Source of the DNA: Scleroderma bovista
Taxonomy: Eukaryota > Basidiomycota > Agaricomycetes > Boletales > Sclerodermataceae
Reading direction: 5' to 3'
DNA length: 58,155 nucleotides
NCBI GenBank assembly: GCA_037178675.1
Contig: JAYMGJ010000246.1
Coordinates: 1-58,155, forward strand
Shown here: piece by piece, positions 11,740 through 23,789 of the stretch
Layout: every line of letters starts with the position of its first letter
Numbering within the stretch: position 1 is the stretch's first letter
Made by a program: the position numbers and the translations under genes
The notes under the pieces: generated by a model
Databases searched by the model: none
Told to the model about the DNA's origin: nothing
What the model saw: only the letters and a program-made list of their open reading frames with translations

Positions 11740-14700
11740 ATGGCCGACAATCAGCCCAAGATTTGTTGCTCTAAGCTGAAAGCTTGGAGAACGAAACCCG
11801 TTCAAGTCACACCAGACCGTCAGTTTGCCATGGTACGCAATTCGTCCCTTGCCAGAGCTCGAGCGTCTTAATCAACCAACGGAAATCAGAATCAAGGGCT
11901 GTCGCCAGCTCTTACTCCCAACATCGCTTCCTCATCTGCGAGATCCACTGACATCTCCCCGGAGAAATTATTACCGTTTAGTCGTTCCAACCAAATGACT
12001 GCGAGTGCCTCTATGAGTGTAAGTGCATCTATTTCAAAAGCGGAACTGCCCCAAGCATGAGGTATTTCGTATTATCGAGTATTGTTCGCTGAGTGCTGTC
12101 TTATAGCCACACGATTTACAAAGGGAACCAACTCAGGTCGTGCAAGCTCACGAGGTGCGAGAAGCCGTTTTAATATTTAGGGCCATGTAATTGCTGATCG
12201 TCTATAAAATAGCCGCCTGAGCCGACAAGCACAGTGGGCCAGGCAGTCATTGCCGTGGACTGTGTCCGTGACGAGATCGATGCAGTAGCGCCTACTTCAC
12301 GTGCTGCGCAACATGTCGTCGAACTTGTCGATGGGATCAACACTATCGTCTCTCAAATAGACACCATCAGTTCGAAGTACCTCCAACCACTCAAGACTTT
12401 CAATAGCGTTGTCAGTACCATTGTCAATGTACTATAACATATTTTCCGTGGAGAGACAAGCAGCTGACATTTATACGCAGGTCCACCCTTACACTCAGAC
12501 GGCGTTGGGGCTTCTCACTTGTGCCGCTCAGGTGCGTCTTCTGGTCGGAAAAGACATATATCTTACATCATTCTGGTAGTTGATCATTACGCAGGCGAAC
12601 CTGGACCACTCGGTCTCCAGCCTACTTTCAAAAATTAAAAACGTCTACGAGTTCCTTCTTGAAGAGGATACCAAGGCCAACCTGGATATGATGAAAGATA
12701 CACTGGCGCGCATCGCACAGGTGGTCAGTAGCTGTGCCCAGTTTATCGAAAACTATTCCGAAACCAAGAACTTCTGTATGCCACTCCGAGTACTTCCATA
12801 GCGCTCTTCTAATTAGGTATTGTCTTAGGGAAACGAACCACAAGGAACATTTTTTCCGAAACACAGTCCGTCGTCGACGAATACAACAGGGCGCTGGATG
12901 AATTGATGCAAGAATTCCGCGATCGCGCAGTACGCGACACGTCCATCAACGTGCACCGTGTCCTTGATGTTCTCGAGGACCTGAACCTAGATGGTATGAC
13001 GTATGCAGAGGGCGCGGGACTCGATACGACAAAGAAATGCTTGGATGGAACGAGGGTGGAAATTCTCAAAGAAATCGTTGATTGGATTAACGACCCCGAC
13101 GTTAATGTGCCGCGCATCTTCTGGCTTCACGGTCAGGCCGGCAGAGGAAAATCCGCCATCGCTCACACCATCGCGCTACAGTACAAGAATGCTGGGGGGT
13201 TGTGTTCATGCTTCTGCTTTGCGCGCGATCGACAGACGGAACGTCGAGAGCAAAAGATGTTGTCGACCATTGTTCGCGACCTGGCTAACCGTGATCCTGC
13301 TTTTCGACGTGCGTTGGTTAGAGCTATCAAGGAGGACAACACACTCAAAGCCACACACGACGTGATGCAACAGTGGGAGAAGCTCCTGAAGCCTCTGTCG
13401 GAGGTATCTGGTGGAAGAGTTGGAAACGTCGTCGTAGTCATCGATGCATTGGACGAGAGCGGACTCAACGCATCGCGAAAGTACATCCTGGAGGTGCTCA
13501 CAGAGGCTGCTTCTCTCCCTTCCAACTTCCGCATACTTCTCACATCCCGACCATTAGCCGACATCATGGCTGTCCTCCGGGATGCGCAGCATGTGAAAGC
13601 AGTTTCTTTGGACAAGGTCTCTGCTGAACGTGATATCCATATGTATGTATCCAAGCAGCTCAAGGACGGACGAGATATTGGTGCAACGGAGATCAACCAG
13701 ATTGTACGCAGAGCTGATGGCTTGTTCGAGTGGGCCCGACTCGCCTGCGAGTGGATCAGACCAGGCACTGCTGGTGAGACGGTCAAGGAGCGCTTCGACG
13801 ACTTGATGGCACGCACATCGCGGGAAGGAGTAACACTCCTTGACAAAATGTACGTCACAGTCCTCGAAAGTGCTGTAGGCAGCAGGCCAAAGCCTCTTGC
13901 ACGGTTCCGCTCATTGATGCGTCAAATTCTTTACACGTTTGAGCCACTTCCAATGGATGCATTGCATGCTATGCGCATGCACTTCCCACAAGAGGACGAT
14001 CGTTTCGATGTTGCCCTCATTCTCGACTACATGGGCTCATTGCTGAGTGGTATCACTGACCACAAAAACCCTATCCGGCTCTACCATTCCTCTTTCCATG
14101 ACTTCTTAACTGATCAATCACGGAGTGGAGACTACTTTGTTGGTGAGTCAGGTATTCAGGCTGACCTAGCTATTGCATCACATATCCTTCATGGTGGTCT
14201 ATGCTTTAATATCTGTGGAATAGAGAGTTCCTACCTGCTCAACTCAAATGTGCCTGGTCTGGCTGAGAAAGTCAAAGCCAAAATTCCATCTCATTTATCA
14301 TACTCATGTCTCTTCTGGGCAAGGCATTTGAAGGCAACTGAGTTTGATCCTGAACTTGCAGGATATGTGAAGGACATTCTGGGGAATGAAAGGATCCTGT
14401 TCTGGTTTGAAGCACTGAGTTTGCTGGGTGTACTTGGTAATGCTGCACCTGCTCTCTCTAGTGCTGCAAGATGGGCTCAGGTGAGTATATCAGTGAGATG
14501 GTGAGTTCCTGTATAACATACAATTTATCTAGGAAAAGTCAGGATATGAGGATGTTGCAGCACTGGCAAGGGATGGTGTGAAGTTCATCCATAACTTTTC
14601 CAGTGGAGCTGCTGCAAGCACTCCCCACTTGTATATCTCTGCACTGCCATTTGCTCCTGAGAATGCAGTACCATATAGGGATTTAAGAGCAAATTTTGCA

Positions 14701-17007
14701 TGCATTGCCAAAGTTGCTAAAGGGTATGACAAAGACTGGCCAGCTACTCAGGTTTTGCTTCAGGGGCACACTTTCTTTGTCAGATCAGTTGCATTCTCAC
14801 CTGATGGCACAAGGATTGTGTCAGGCTCCTCTGACAAGACTGTGAGAGTTTGGGATGTTGATAGGGGTGTGCAGATTGGCAGTTCACTTCAAGGTCACAC
14901 TGACTGGGTCACATCAGTTGCATTCTCTTCTGATGGCACAAGGATTGTATCAGGTTCACATGACAGGACTGTGAGGGTCTGGGATGCTGACAGGGGTGTG
15001 CAGTTTGGTAACTCACTTCAAGGCCACACTTCTTTGATCAGATCAGTTGCATTCTCCCCTGATGACACAAGGGTTGTGTCAGGCTCAGATGACAACACTG
15101 TGAGAATCTGGGATGCTCACAGGGGTGTACAGATTGGCAGTCCACTTCAAGGCCACACATCCTTTGTCAGATCAGTTGTATTCTCTCCTGATGGCACAAA
15201 AATTGTGTCAGCCTCACATGACAACACTGTGAGGGTCTGGAATGCCAACAGGGGTGTGCAGATTGGAAGTCCACTTCAAGGGCACACTGACTGGGTCACA
15301 TCAGTTGCATTCTCCTCTGATGGTGCAAGGATTGTGTCAGGCTCAGATGACAACACTGTGAGAGTCTGGGATGCTGACAGGGGCATACAGATTGGTAGTC
15401 CACTTCAAGGTCACACAGACCTGATCAGGTCAGTTGCATTTTCCCCAGATGGTACAAGAATTGTATCAGGTTCAGATGACAACACTGTGAGAATCTGGGA
15501 TGCTTTCAGGGGTGTACAGATTGGCAGTTCACTTGAGGGCCACACTGACTGGGTTATATCAGTTGCATTCTCCCCTGATGGCACAAGAATTGCATCAGGC
15601 TCACATGACAAGACTGTAAGAGTCTGGGATGCAGACAGGATTGTACAGAATCCTAGTCCACTTCAAGGCCATACTTCATTTGTCAGATCAGTTGCATTCT
15701 CCCCCGATGGTAGAAGGATTGTGTCAGGCTCAGATGACAAGACTGTGAGAATCTGGGATGCTGAAAGGGGTGTGCAGATTGGCAGTCCACTTCAAGGCCA
15801 TACTGACTGGGTCAGATCAATTGCATTATCCCTTGATGGCACAAAGATTGCATCAGGCTCAGATGACAACACTGTGAGAATTTGGGATGTCAACAGGGGT
15901 GTGCAGATTGGCAGTCCACTTCAAGGCCATACTGACTGGGTCAGATCAGTTGCATTCTCCTCTGATGGTACAAGGATTGTGTCAGGCTCACATGACAAGA
16001 CTGTGAGGGTCTGGGATGCTAACAGAGGTATACAGATTGGCAGTCCACTTTGGGGCCACACTGACTGGATCACATCAGTTGCATTCTCCCCTGATGGCAC
16101 AAGGATTGTGTCAGGCTCAGATGATAAGATAGTGAGGGTTTGGGATCCTGACACTGGTGTACAGATTGGTAGCCCACTTCAAGGTCACACTTCCTGGGTC
16201 ACATCAGTTGCATTCTCCCCTGATGGCATGAGGGTTGTGTCAGGCTCACATGACAAGACTGTGAGGGTCTGGGATGCAATAATGGGTGTGCAGTTTGACA
16301 GTCCACTTCAAGGCCACACTGATCAGATTACATCAGTTGCATTTTCCTCTGATAACACAATGATTGTGTCAGGCTCATATGACAAGACTGTGAGAGCCTG
16401 GGATGCTAACAGGGGTGTGCAGATTGGCAGTCCACTTCAAGGGCACACTGACTGGATCACATCAGTTGCATTCTCCCCTGATGGCACAAGGATTGTGTCA
16501 TGCTCCATTGACAAGACTATAAGAATCTGGGATACTGACAAACAGGTAAGAATCATCAATGGTGTTGAAGAAAAGATATTTTCTCAATCAAATGAATGCT
16601 ATATATCTTCAAACAATGGTGAGAATACTACTCTTCTATCATCTTGTTATGTGTATTCAGCTCCATATAATACAGAGCCTAATTTGCATGCTACTTTGCA
16701 CAGTGATACTCAGCATCCCACCTCAAATCATTCAATTAGATTCTCTCCTGTGCCATCTCATGCATTGCATGACAAGCAAAAAAAGCTCTGTTTCCATGAT
16801 GCACAGATCTTCCACCAATGTGTTAGACTTCATGAAGATGGATGGATCAGAAACTCATATGGCCAGTTGCTTCTATGGGTGCCTGTTGACAAAAGAGAGC
16901 CATTCTATAGCCCATGTACAAGGTTAGTTATGCCAAGAGGAGGTATAGAGCTGGACCTTAGTCAAATGGCATATGGGTCCAACTGGCAAGAATGTTTTGG
17001 GTCTTAA
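11740..17007 (+). CDS. NACHT-WD40 fungal NLR (STAND protein)
   Basis: Proposed exons: 11740-11832, 11890-12018, 12107-12136, 12213-12428, 12481-12531, 12580-12775, 12829-14480 and 14533-17007, giving 1613 residues with no frame error. Residues about 85-260 are a helical N-terminal domain resembling Goodbye-type domains of fungal STAND proteins (VHPYTQTALGLL). The NACHT NTPase has Walker A GQAGRGKS (340-347) and Walker B VVVIDALDES (D444). Fourteen 43-residue WD40 repeats run from about 862 to 1460, followed by a 150-residue tail with a Trp-rich motif (EDGWIRN..LLLWVP). Such proteins act as nucleotide-controlled receptors in non-self recognition and heterokaryon incompatibility. The first three exons are the least certain. 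A donor-like GTAAGA after codon 1460 could allow an alternative end. Confidence 0.85.
14749..16543 (+). repeat. Fourteen 129-bp tandem repeats coding WD40 blades
   Basis: The coding sequence repeats every 129 bp with very high nucleotide identity, each unit coding LQGHT....S.AFSPDGT.IVSGS.D.TVR.WD...GVQIGSP. Differences concentrate at the two residues after GHT (DW, SF, SL, FF, DL, SW, DQ), at the codons before and after SGS and at the residues after WD. This is the layout of high-identity WD40 arrays in HET-type fungal NLRs, where repeat exchange and selection diversify the binding face. Confidence 0.9.
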
Positions 17008-17483
17008 CAATATTATTTGACTGTTGCTTCTGCTGGTAGTCAATGATTGTGTGTTTTCTCCCTATGTTCAATGTTCCATTTATGTTTGTTTAGATCCCAG
17101 TTGTTGTCCTGAAACAACTGTGATTTATTTGTTCACATCTGTCACAACCAAGTCAATTCTGGTCACTTTTTCATTAATTTCTGACCAGGCTCCAGGTCTC
17201 TAGTTGAACCCTGGACATTCATGTCCATCTCTATTCCCAAACTTCTTCTTATGGTTTGCCTTTTGTTCTTGTTCTTGATTAGTTCTTTATGCCGAGCTTT
17301 CTTGTTTCTATCATTGACATGTACTTGTCTCCATTTCTGGTTTTCCTGTATTCCATATCCCAGTTGCCATCTGCCAGCTTCTGCATTCACATCTCTGTTC
17401 TGATATCAAGCCCCTGTAACTAGTATAACCAGTATAACCAGAATTTCATATGCTGTGTCTCTTTCTAGTATATAAGTCTGGCT
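17008..17483. other. NLR downstream flank, nothing recognised
   Basis: Presumed 3' untranslated and intergenic sequence. Pyrimidine-rich, no gene or repeat recognised before the first LTR-A relic. Confidence 0.4.
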
Positions 17484-17745
17484 ATGTTGTGACCATGTCC
17501 AACTCTGGGTCTTATCTGGTTACTCCAGTCACATTGCAGCACTCTAGCTCAACTCCAGTCACTCGTTGTTACTCTGGTTACAGTCATGCAGATACACCTC
17601 CATTAAGTACAACCCTTGGTCTAACCTCTATTCAGTCCTTACCACACCTTGCTGTCTACCTGCCTTGTCGTGAGTTCTCTATGTTCTCGATATATCCCAT
17701 ACCTTGTAGCATTTTCACTGGACCTGGTTTATTTTACCCAGTGTA
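17484..17745 (+). repeat. LTR-A fragment (truncated)
   Basis: Begins TGTTGTGACCATGTCC and follows the LTR-A sequence through GTAGCATTTTCACTGGACC, then stops matching near 17745. The 3' half of the LTR is missing. Many C-to-T differences from the Gypsy-A LTR indicate an old copy. Confidence 0.75.
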
Positions 17746-17922
17746 GAGGCTGACCTGCCTCTAGGTGTACAGGATTGGTAGTACTTCTTGAAAAAAGAAA
17801 ATGTTGGGGGTTGCTGCAGTGGACCTAGAGGACAGAAGAGCTGTAGGAGGAAGTTGGTAACCATGTAGGTAACCTCAGTAGATATTCAAGCTACTGAATT
17901 AGAGTAGTACCTGTAGGTAACT

Positions 17923-18345
17923 TGTTATGACCATGTCCAACTCTGGGTCTTATCCAGTCACTCCAGTCGCATCGCAGCTCTACAGCTCAACTCTGGTTGC
18001 TCATCACTTACTCTGGTCACAGTCACACAGATAACCTCCCGTTAAGTACAACCCTTGGACTATGCTCTATTCACTCGTTACCACACCTCGCCATCTACCC
18101 TGCCTTGATGTGAGTTCTTCATGAACTCAATATATCCTATACCTTGTAGCATTTTCACTGGACCTGACCTAGTCCTTACTCCAGTTGTCCCTTGTCTGCT
18201 ATTAGGATGTTTACTTGTCACCATATGTCCTTGACCCTAGTTCTCACTTAGTATAAGTACTCTGTAGATTATCCTGTTTACCTCAGTCTGAAATCATCTA
18301 AGTCACTACTCCTGTTCCTCTGTCTGTCTCTGTCTCTGTCATATC
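17923..18345 (+). repeat. LTR-A relic (diverged, 3' end lost)
   Basis: Starts TGTTATGACCATGTCC and matches LTR-A through the block CTTAGTATAAGTAC and CAGTCTGAAATCA to about 18345, after which it runs into unrelated or scrambled sequence rather than the expected LTR end TTGACA. Confidence 0.7.
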
Positions 18346-18764
18346 CATACTTTTCCCAGTCACAACTCTGGTCTAACCCCTGGCCAACCTGACCTCTCCT
18401 TAGGCATAGACGCAACTCCGGATCTAGTCCAGCCATCTCCAGCCCCATAGCTGCACTCCAGCTCAACTCCAGTCACTATGTCCATCTCTGCCTCAGGACT
18501 AACCCCTGTCTTCCTACAGACAGATCCGCGGTCTAACTCCTCCATGTCGGACCTGTACCTACCATTAGTCGCTACTCTGGTTTCAGTCTGGCCACTCCCC
18601 TTGTCTGGTCTGCGACCTAGCCCAACTCCAGCTGGTACATCCAACTCTGGCTCAGGTCTGCTCCTGTTCCACTCTGCTTCCCCTGATAGGTCCACCAATG
18701 GCCTTGGACATTTCCATGTCCAACTCCGGACCTTCTTCTGGCTACTCCACCCTTCCTCCAGCTG
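18346..18764. other. Pyrimidine-rich scrambled LTR-like sequence
   Basis: Contains short blocks resembling LTR-A (AACTCCAGTCACT, GGCCAACCTGACC) in altered order, with no gene. It leads directly into the minisatellite. Confidence 0.4.
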
Positions 18765-19402
18765 TACACTCCCTCTGCTCGTACACTCCCTCTGCTCGTA
18801 CACTCCCTCTGCTCGTACACTCCCTCTGCTCGTACACTCCCTCTGCTCGTACACTCCCTCTGCTCGTACACTCCCTCTGCTCGTACACTCCCTCTGCTCG
18901 TACACTCCCTCTGCTCGTACACTCCCTCTGCTCGTACACTCCCTCTGCTCGTACACTCCCTCTGCTCGTACACTCCCTCTGCTCGTACACTCCCTCTGCT
19001 CGTACACTCCCTCTGCTCGTACACTCCCTCTGCTCGTACACTCCCTCTGCTCGTACACTCCCTCTGCTCGTACACTCCCTCTGCTCGTACACTCCCTCTG
19101 CTCGTACACTCCCTCTGCTCGTACACTCCCTCTGCTCGTACACTCCCTCTGCTCGTACACTCCCTCTGCTCGTACACTCCCTCTGCTCGTACACTCCCTC
19201 TGCTCGTACACTCCCTCTGCTCGTACACTCCCTCTGCTCGTACACTCCCTCTGCTCGTACACTCCCTCTGCTCGTACACTCCCTCTGCTCGTACACTCCC
19301 TCTGCTCGTACACTCCCTCTGCTCGTACACTCCCTCTGCTCGTACACTCCCTCTGCTCGTACACTCCCTCTGCTCGTACACTCCCTCTGCTCGTACACTC
19401 CC
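18765..19402. repeat. 17-bp minisatellite, about 37.5 copies
   Basis: The unit TACACTCCCTCTGCTCG repeats without indels; register checked from 18781 to 19381 holds exactly. All copies appear identical except the last, partial one. Since 17 is not a multiple of 3 and the unit contains no stop in any register, every frame on both strands is open here; the long ORFs across it are therefore a by-product, not evidence of a gene. Confidence 0.95.
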
Positions 19403-20128
19403 TCCGCTCTTGCACTTCCTCCAGTCCCACTTCCTCTGGTTCCACTTCCTCTGGTCCTGGACATTGCTCCGGACTTAACATTAGTTAAGTCCACCTCTGA
19501 CCCTTACCTGTCCTCTTCCGACCTAGTTCCCTTTACTTCACTTGTCCCTGCATCTGCTCCATCGTCCCTGTAATCCTAGTTCCCCATGTCTGCTCCTGCT
19601 CCGGTTTATTTTCCTGTACCTGCTTTATTTTCCTGTCCGTTTCTGCTCCATCCCTTGTCCCAACTAAGGTGTTTACTTGTCACCATATATACTCACCTCT
19701 AGTCTCATTACTATATAAACTACTATACTCCGGCCTAGTAGTTTCCTTAGATCAAATCTTGACTAAGATACTCCTCCCTCTGTACTACCCACCATGCTCT
19801 CCTAATCCCATCATGTTCTCCTGAACTCTGGCCAACTCTGGCCTCCGTCCTATTTTGTCCCCTTGGTCCTATGTCTGATCCTAGCAAGTCTCCTACTCGC
19901 ACGAGGGCAAAAGCCACCTCTGTCCCAGACTCGATGCTAGACCTCTCAGGACTTATCCCACCTCTGGGATGTCCTTCACTCCGGACAAGCTGTGCTCAAC
20001 TCCGGACCACTTTCCCGCGGTCCGGACTTACTCCCTGTGCTTCTCTAGTGCCTGGACTTCGTTTGTTTGACCTGGACTTGACTCTCCACACTAACTAGCA
20101 CCTACTAGTGTCTGGACTTACCTCCTCA
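19403..20128. repeat. Degenerate LTR-like sequence
   Basis: A block near 19670-19730 (GTTTACTTGTCACCATAT then CTATATAAACTAC) resembles the promoter part of LTR-A with its TATA-like motif, suggesting a distant relative. No termini or coding region were recognised. Confidence 0.45.
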
Positions 20129-20590
20129 TTAGTTCCCTGCACCTCTGGACCTCCTAGTAAGATCGTCGAGGAGAACCGGTCTTGACATGTGAGTTTCTTC
20201 TTGTTGTGGGAGGGTAATGCTGCCACAGCCAAGGATCAGGCCCAGAGATAGGTCAGGCCAGTTTCCAAGAGCGGGGGGCCATGTTTGTTGAGCCAGATGC
20301 CAGATCTGTTGAGCAGTTGGGGATTCACAGTCCAGTAGGATGTGTTTGAGGGATTCTGGGGTTGTGTTACAGCCAGCACAGTGTGCTCTGTCAGAGAGGT
20401 GGGGAATGTTGGACCAGAAATCACCTATTCTAAGGGCATTATGGATCACTTTGAACAGGAAGGTTTGTATTGGGTGTCTGATATCTGGGTGTCTGCATCT
20501 TGACCATATGTGTGCATCCGTTTCTTGTTTTTTGTTCAATTCTTCCAGTGATGCCTGGATCCTCTCTAGTGTAATTTGCGTGGGGCAGGA
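20129..20590 (-). pseudogene. LINE (non-LTR retrotransposon) ORF2 C-terminal fragment
   Basis: The frame contains TFLFKVIHNALRIGDFW followed by CAGC...H....C, matching the zinc-binding region after the reverse transcriptase of fungal non-LTR elements (zf-RVT type). Only the C-terminal 140 or so residues remain. The upstream part is cut at 20595, where the hAT end begins, so the hAT element probably landed in or beside this LINE. Confidence 0.7.
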
Positions 20591-20814
20591 GAGTTAGAGT
20601 TTAAAAGTCTGGTTCAAAATTTGTTCGAAAACCGGAGACCGGACTGGACCGCAATCATTTTGGACCGAACTGCAGTTGCCAGTCTTGGGGGTTTAGCAAT
20701 TACCCAGTTGCAGTCCATGTGATTTTTGAACATGTGAAAAGACTGATAGAAAACCGGTTGTGACCAGTTTTCCAATTGGACTGATGGATTGAATAGCTAC
20801 TATGACATGGATAA

Positions 20815-23789
20815 CTAGTATGTAGTGACAAGTTCAGATGTGTTCAACTTGTGCTCCACTTCAACCTCATGCATCAGCAACTCCTTAAAATGTTCCAGCT
20901 GCACCTTGTCAATGTCGACAGATTCGACAGTGATAGAATTGGTTGTTGCGCAATTGTCAAGTCCGGGTCTACTCCGGTAGGAAGTCTGGTCAAGTCCGGA
21001 TGAAAACAGATGAGGGCAGAGGTCAGAGGTTTGGGCAGAGGTTAGCCCGGGCCGGAGTTGCGACCGATTGGATTCAACGACAAGGACAACGAGCGTTGAT
21101 CCCTTGCGTAGGTTCCGGTCAGGTGGAGATGGAGACGGAGACAGACAAGGGGACAGGAGTAGTAACTTAGATGATTTCAGACTGAGGTGTACAAGGTAAA
21201 CTAGAGGGTACTTATACTAAGTAGAACTAGGGTCGAGTACATACGGTGACAAGTAAACAACCTAATAGCGGACAAGGGATGACCGGAGTTAGGACTAGGT
21301 CAGGTCCGGTGAAAATAAAGTCAGGTCCGTGTAAAATAAATCAGGTCCAGTGAAAATGCTACAAGGTATAGGATATATTGAGTTCACGGAGAACTCACGT
21401 CAAGGCAGGGTAGACGGCGAGGTGTAGTAAGAGCGAATGGAGTATAGACCAAGGGTTGTAGTTAGCGGAAGGTTATCTGCGCGACCGTTGACCGGAGTAA
21501 CTGAGAACGACCGGAGTTGAGCTGTAGGCCTGCAATGTGACCGGAGTAACCGGATATGGTCCGGAGTTGGACATGGTCGTAACAGTGATCATTGATGTTG
21601 GAGCACCAAGCATGCTTCAGGACTTGAAGGTATTCAAACTTGTCTGCCCCTAATCGTGACCACCAATCAGTTGCAATTTCGCCACCACCCAAGAACAGAC
21701 GTTCACACGGAACAGATGTTGCAGGAATAGCACACATGTCTTTGGCGATTCAAGCAAGAGTTGGATAGGTATTAGCATGGTCCTATACAATGGTTACTAG
21801 TATCATGCAGCATATTAATAGAAATGAGTGCTTACCGCCCACCAGTTAACAATGTTCATATCCTTGGTAATGTCTGCTGGCAGATCTCCCAGATACCGGC
21901 GTAGCTCCATTGCCCAACACTCAGCTCTGGAATTAGCAGATTGTGTGAGTAGCAGATGGCGGTGGTGGTCGAAATCAGATTCAAGGGTGTCAGCATTGTC
22001 ATTCTCAACGGTAGCGACTGTGTTCGTTGATGTGTGAGTGAGAGTGTCAATTGGGTCGGAATTCCAGTATTCGTCCATTGTCCTTTCAACAATCTTGAGG
22101 GCTTCGTCACACCAGTTCTTTGCATATGCATTCCCTGCCTCTTGTTCTTTTTTCTGCTCTTCCACACCACGCCATGCCATCTTGATATATGCAAGTTTGT
22201 AGTATGGGTGTAGGACTAGTAGATAGACTATAAGTAGAAGTTAATTTATGTAGGTAAAAGAGACGTACCAAGAGCAAGGACATAAGCAGGCTTCTCATTG
22301 AACTTATGGTAATACTTGCTGATTTTTGAGAGGCCACAATTGATTGTGTTCTTGTAAAGTACGTATCTTGGCGAGTCATGCTTGGTCTCCCAGCCCGTTT
22401 GAAGTTCATCAAATGCAGGGATTGCATGCCAGAGAGTGGGTTGAAGCTCAAATGAGAAGTATTGCTGAATATTATTTGCATCCGCGATGATTGTGCGGAT
22501 GTCGCTGACATGTTCCCAATCTGCAGCCTTGAACGCAAAAGTAGTCCACTGGATTTGCTTGGGGGGTAATCCAGGGCGTCAAATGGTGGTGATTGGGCCA
22601 AAGAGCTCGTCAGCAGAGTTGATGAAGAGATTAATTGGTTGACGGAGGCGATAAGCATGTCCAAGCATCCCATCGGCAGTGCCCCAGTGGACATTGCTAT
22701 GAAGGGGAATGGAAAGGGGGACAGTGAAGCCGCACTCAGTCTGCAGGCATTCAAAATATGTGATGCATTGGCCTGATGCTTGGATCTTGATGGCGATTGT
22801 TCGAATGGCAGAGACAACATCAAGGGAGTCATCCAGAATGCAATTTCTGGGAAGACTTGGGTCAAATTCCCAGATCACTGAAGTTGTTTCCACAGATGCG
22901 ATATGTGTGATGACAGACATGAAATCAGTTATTGCAAGGTTGACGACGTGGGCCAAGCATGGGAGGTGATTAGTGTTGCTATCAAAGGAGTAGATCTGTT
23001 TTCGAAGGAGAATGCTCTCAATCACAGTGCATGCAGTGTTGTTGTTGCTGGTATTGTCAGCAGTAATGCAAAAAAGCTGGCAAAGGTTGAATAATTTTCA
23101 AACAGAGAGAACACGTTGTACATACCTTAGTTCCATAATCTGCTATGATTCCAGCGCGCTCACAGAGACTAACAAAGTAACGGCCAAGGTTGACACCGGT
23201 GTGAGGCCCTGATACCGCACGAAAGGCAATGACTTCAGAGACAAGCGACCAGCTTGTATTCTTCTCGTGCAATTCGATCCAGTGAGCGGTGATCCCCATG
23301 AAGGATGCCTTCGTTTGGTCAACAGACCAGAGATCTGTTGTTGTTGAGATGTGACCAGAACATTTATCTTTCAATTGGATTATGAGTTCAAACTACTGAC
23401 TTAGAGAGAATGGTTGAACCAGCTTACCTGAATTCTACGCTTGAGGTTGTGAAGAAAATCAACAAACGAGTTGTGGATAAAAGTTGAGATGTTGTGACTG
23501 GAGGGAATATCAACCTTGTTGGTATTTGGATGCATTGCAACTAGGCAGTTCCTAAATGCTGGCTTGTTGGCCACCGCAAGACTCTGCCAAACATAAGTCC
23601 CCTGAACCCAGTCTATAATTGCAACAAGCTCACCTGGTTGTCACAGACAACAAACTCAGCAACTGCTCTCATCACATTGTCCCTTGAAAACTCCTGGCGC
23701 TTTGATGCTCCACGTTGAAGCATCTTGTCAACACCTAGCTGTACTCCCTTCAACTTGGCCTCTTGTTTTGCCTTCAGCAACTTTCGTGG
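20815..23789 (-). pseudogene. hAT transposase, N-terminally truncated and interrupted
   Basis: Reading leftward: an N-terminal part (QEFSRDNVMRAVAEF), a 50-nt intron, TTDLWS (probable first catalytic Asp), then after an intron ADNTSNN (second Asp motif), and the C-terminal dimerisation block PATSVPCERLF..EIATDWWSRL. Defects: loss of the beginning (BED finger expected), a TGA near 22578 in the sequence ITTI-stop-RPGLPPK where Arg CGA is likely, and a solo LTR-A at 20955-21584. Removing the LTR and one TSD copy restores the frame through NINDHATTNS to the stop at 20815. hAT transposases excise and insert with 8-bp TSDs. Confidence 0.85.
20955..21584 (-). repeat. Solo LTR-A inside the hAT transposase
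   Basis: Complete TGTCAAG..CGTAACA copy. Flanks are GCAAT and GTGAT, a TSD diverged by two transitions. Deleting LTR plus one flank makes the hAT frame continuous, which supports insertion here rather than chance adjacency. Confidence 0.85.

Larger units (their letters stand above)
20595..23789 (-). mobile_element. hAT DNA transposon, one end plus most of the transposase
   Basis: One terminus is visible at 20595 as TAGAGTTTAAAAGTCTGG, followed by ACCGG-rich subterminal sequence to about 20800. The same terminal 15 bases and similar subterminal sequence occur in the MITE at 55936. The other terminus and the transposase N-terminus are absent because a 2.1-kb LTR-C abuts at 23790. A solo LTR-A lies inside the last part of the transposase. 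No TSD can be tested. Confidence 0.85.

Noticed and set aside
18765..19402. Possible CRISPR-like or centromeric array
   Set aside because: Units are contiguous with no spacers, the array is short, and the genome is eukaryotic.
18360..19573. Several long ORFs on both strands with 17-residue repeats
   Set aside because: They are a by-product of a 17-bp tandem repeat that has no stop in any register.
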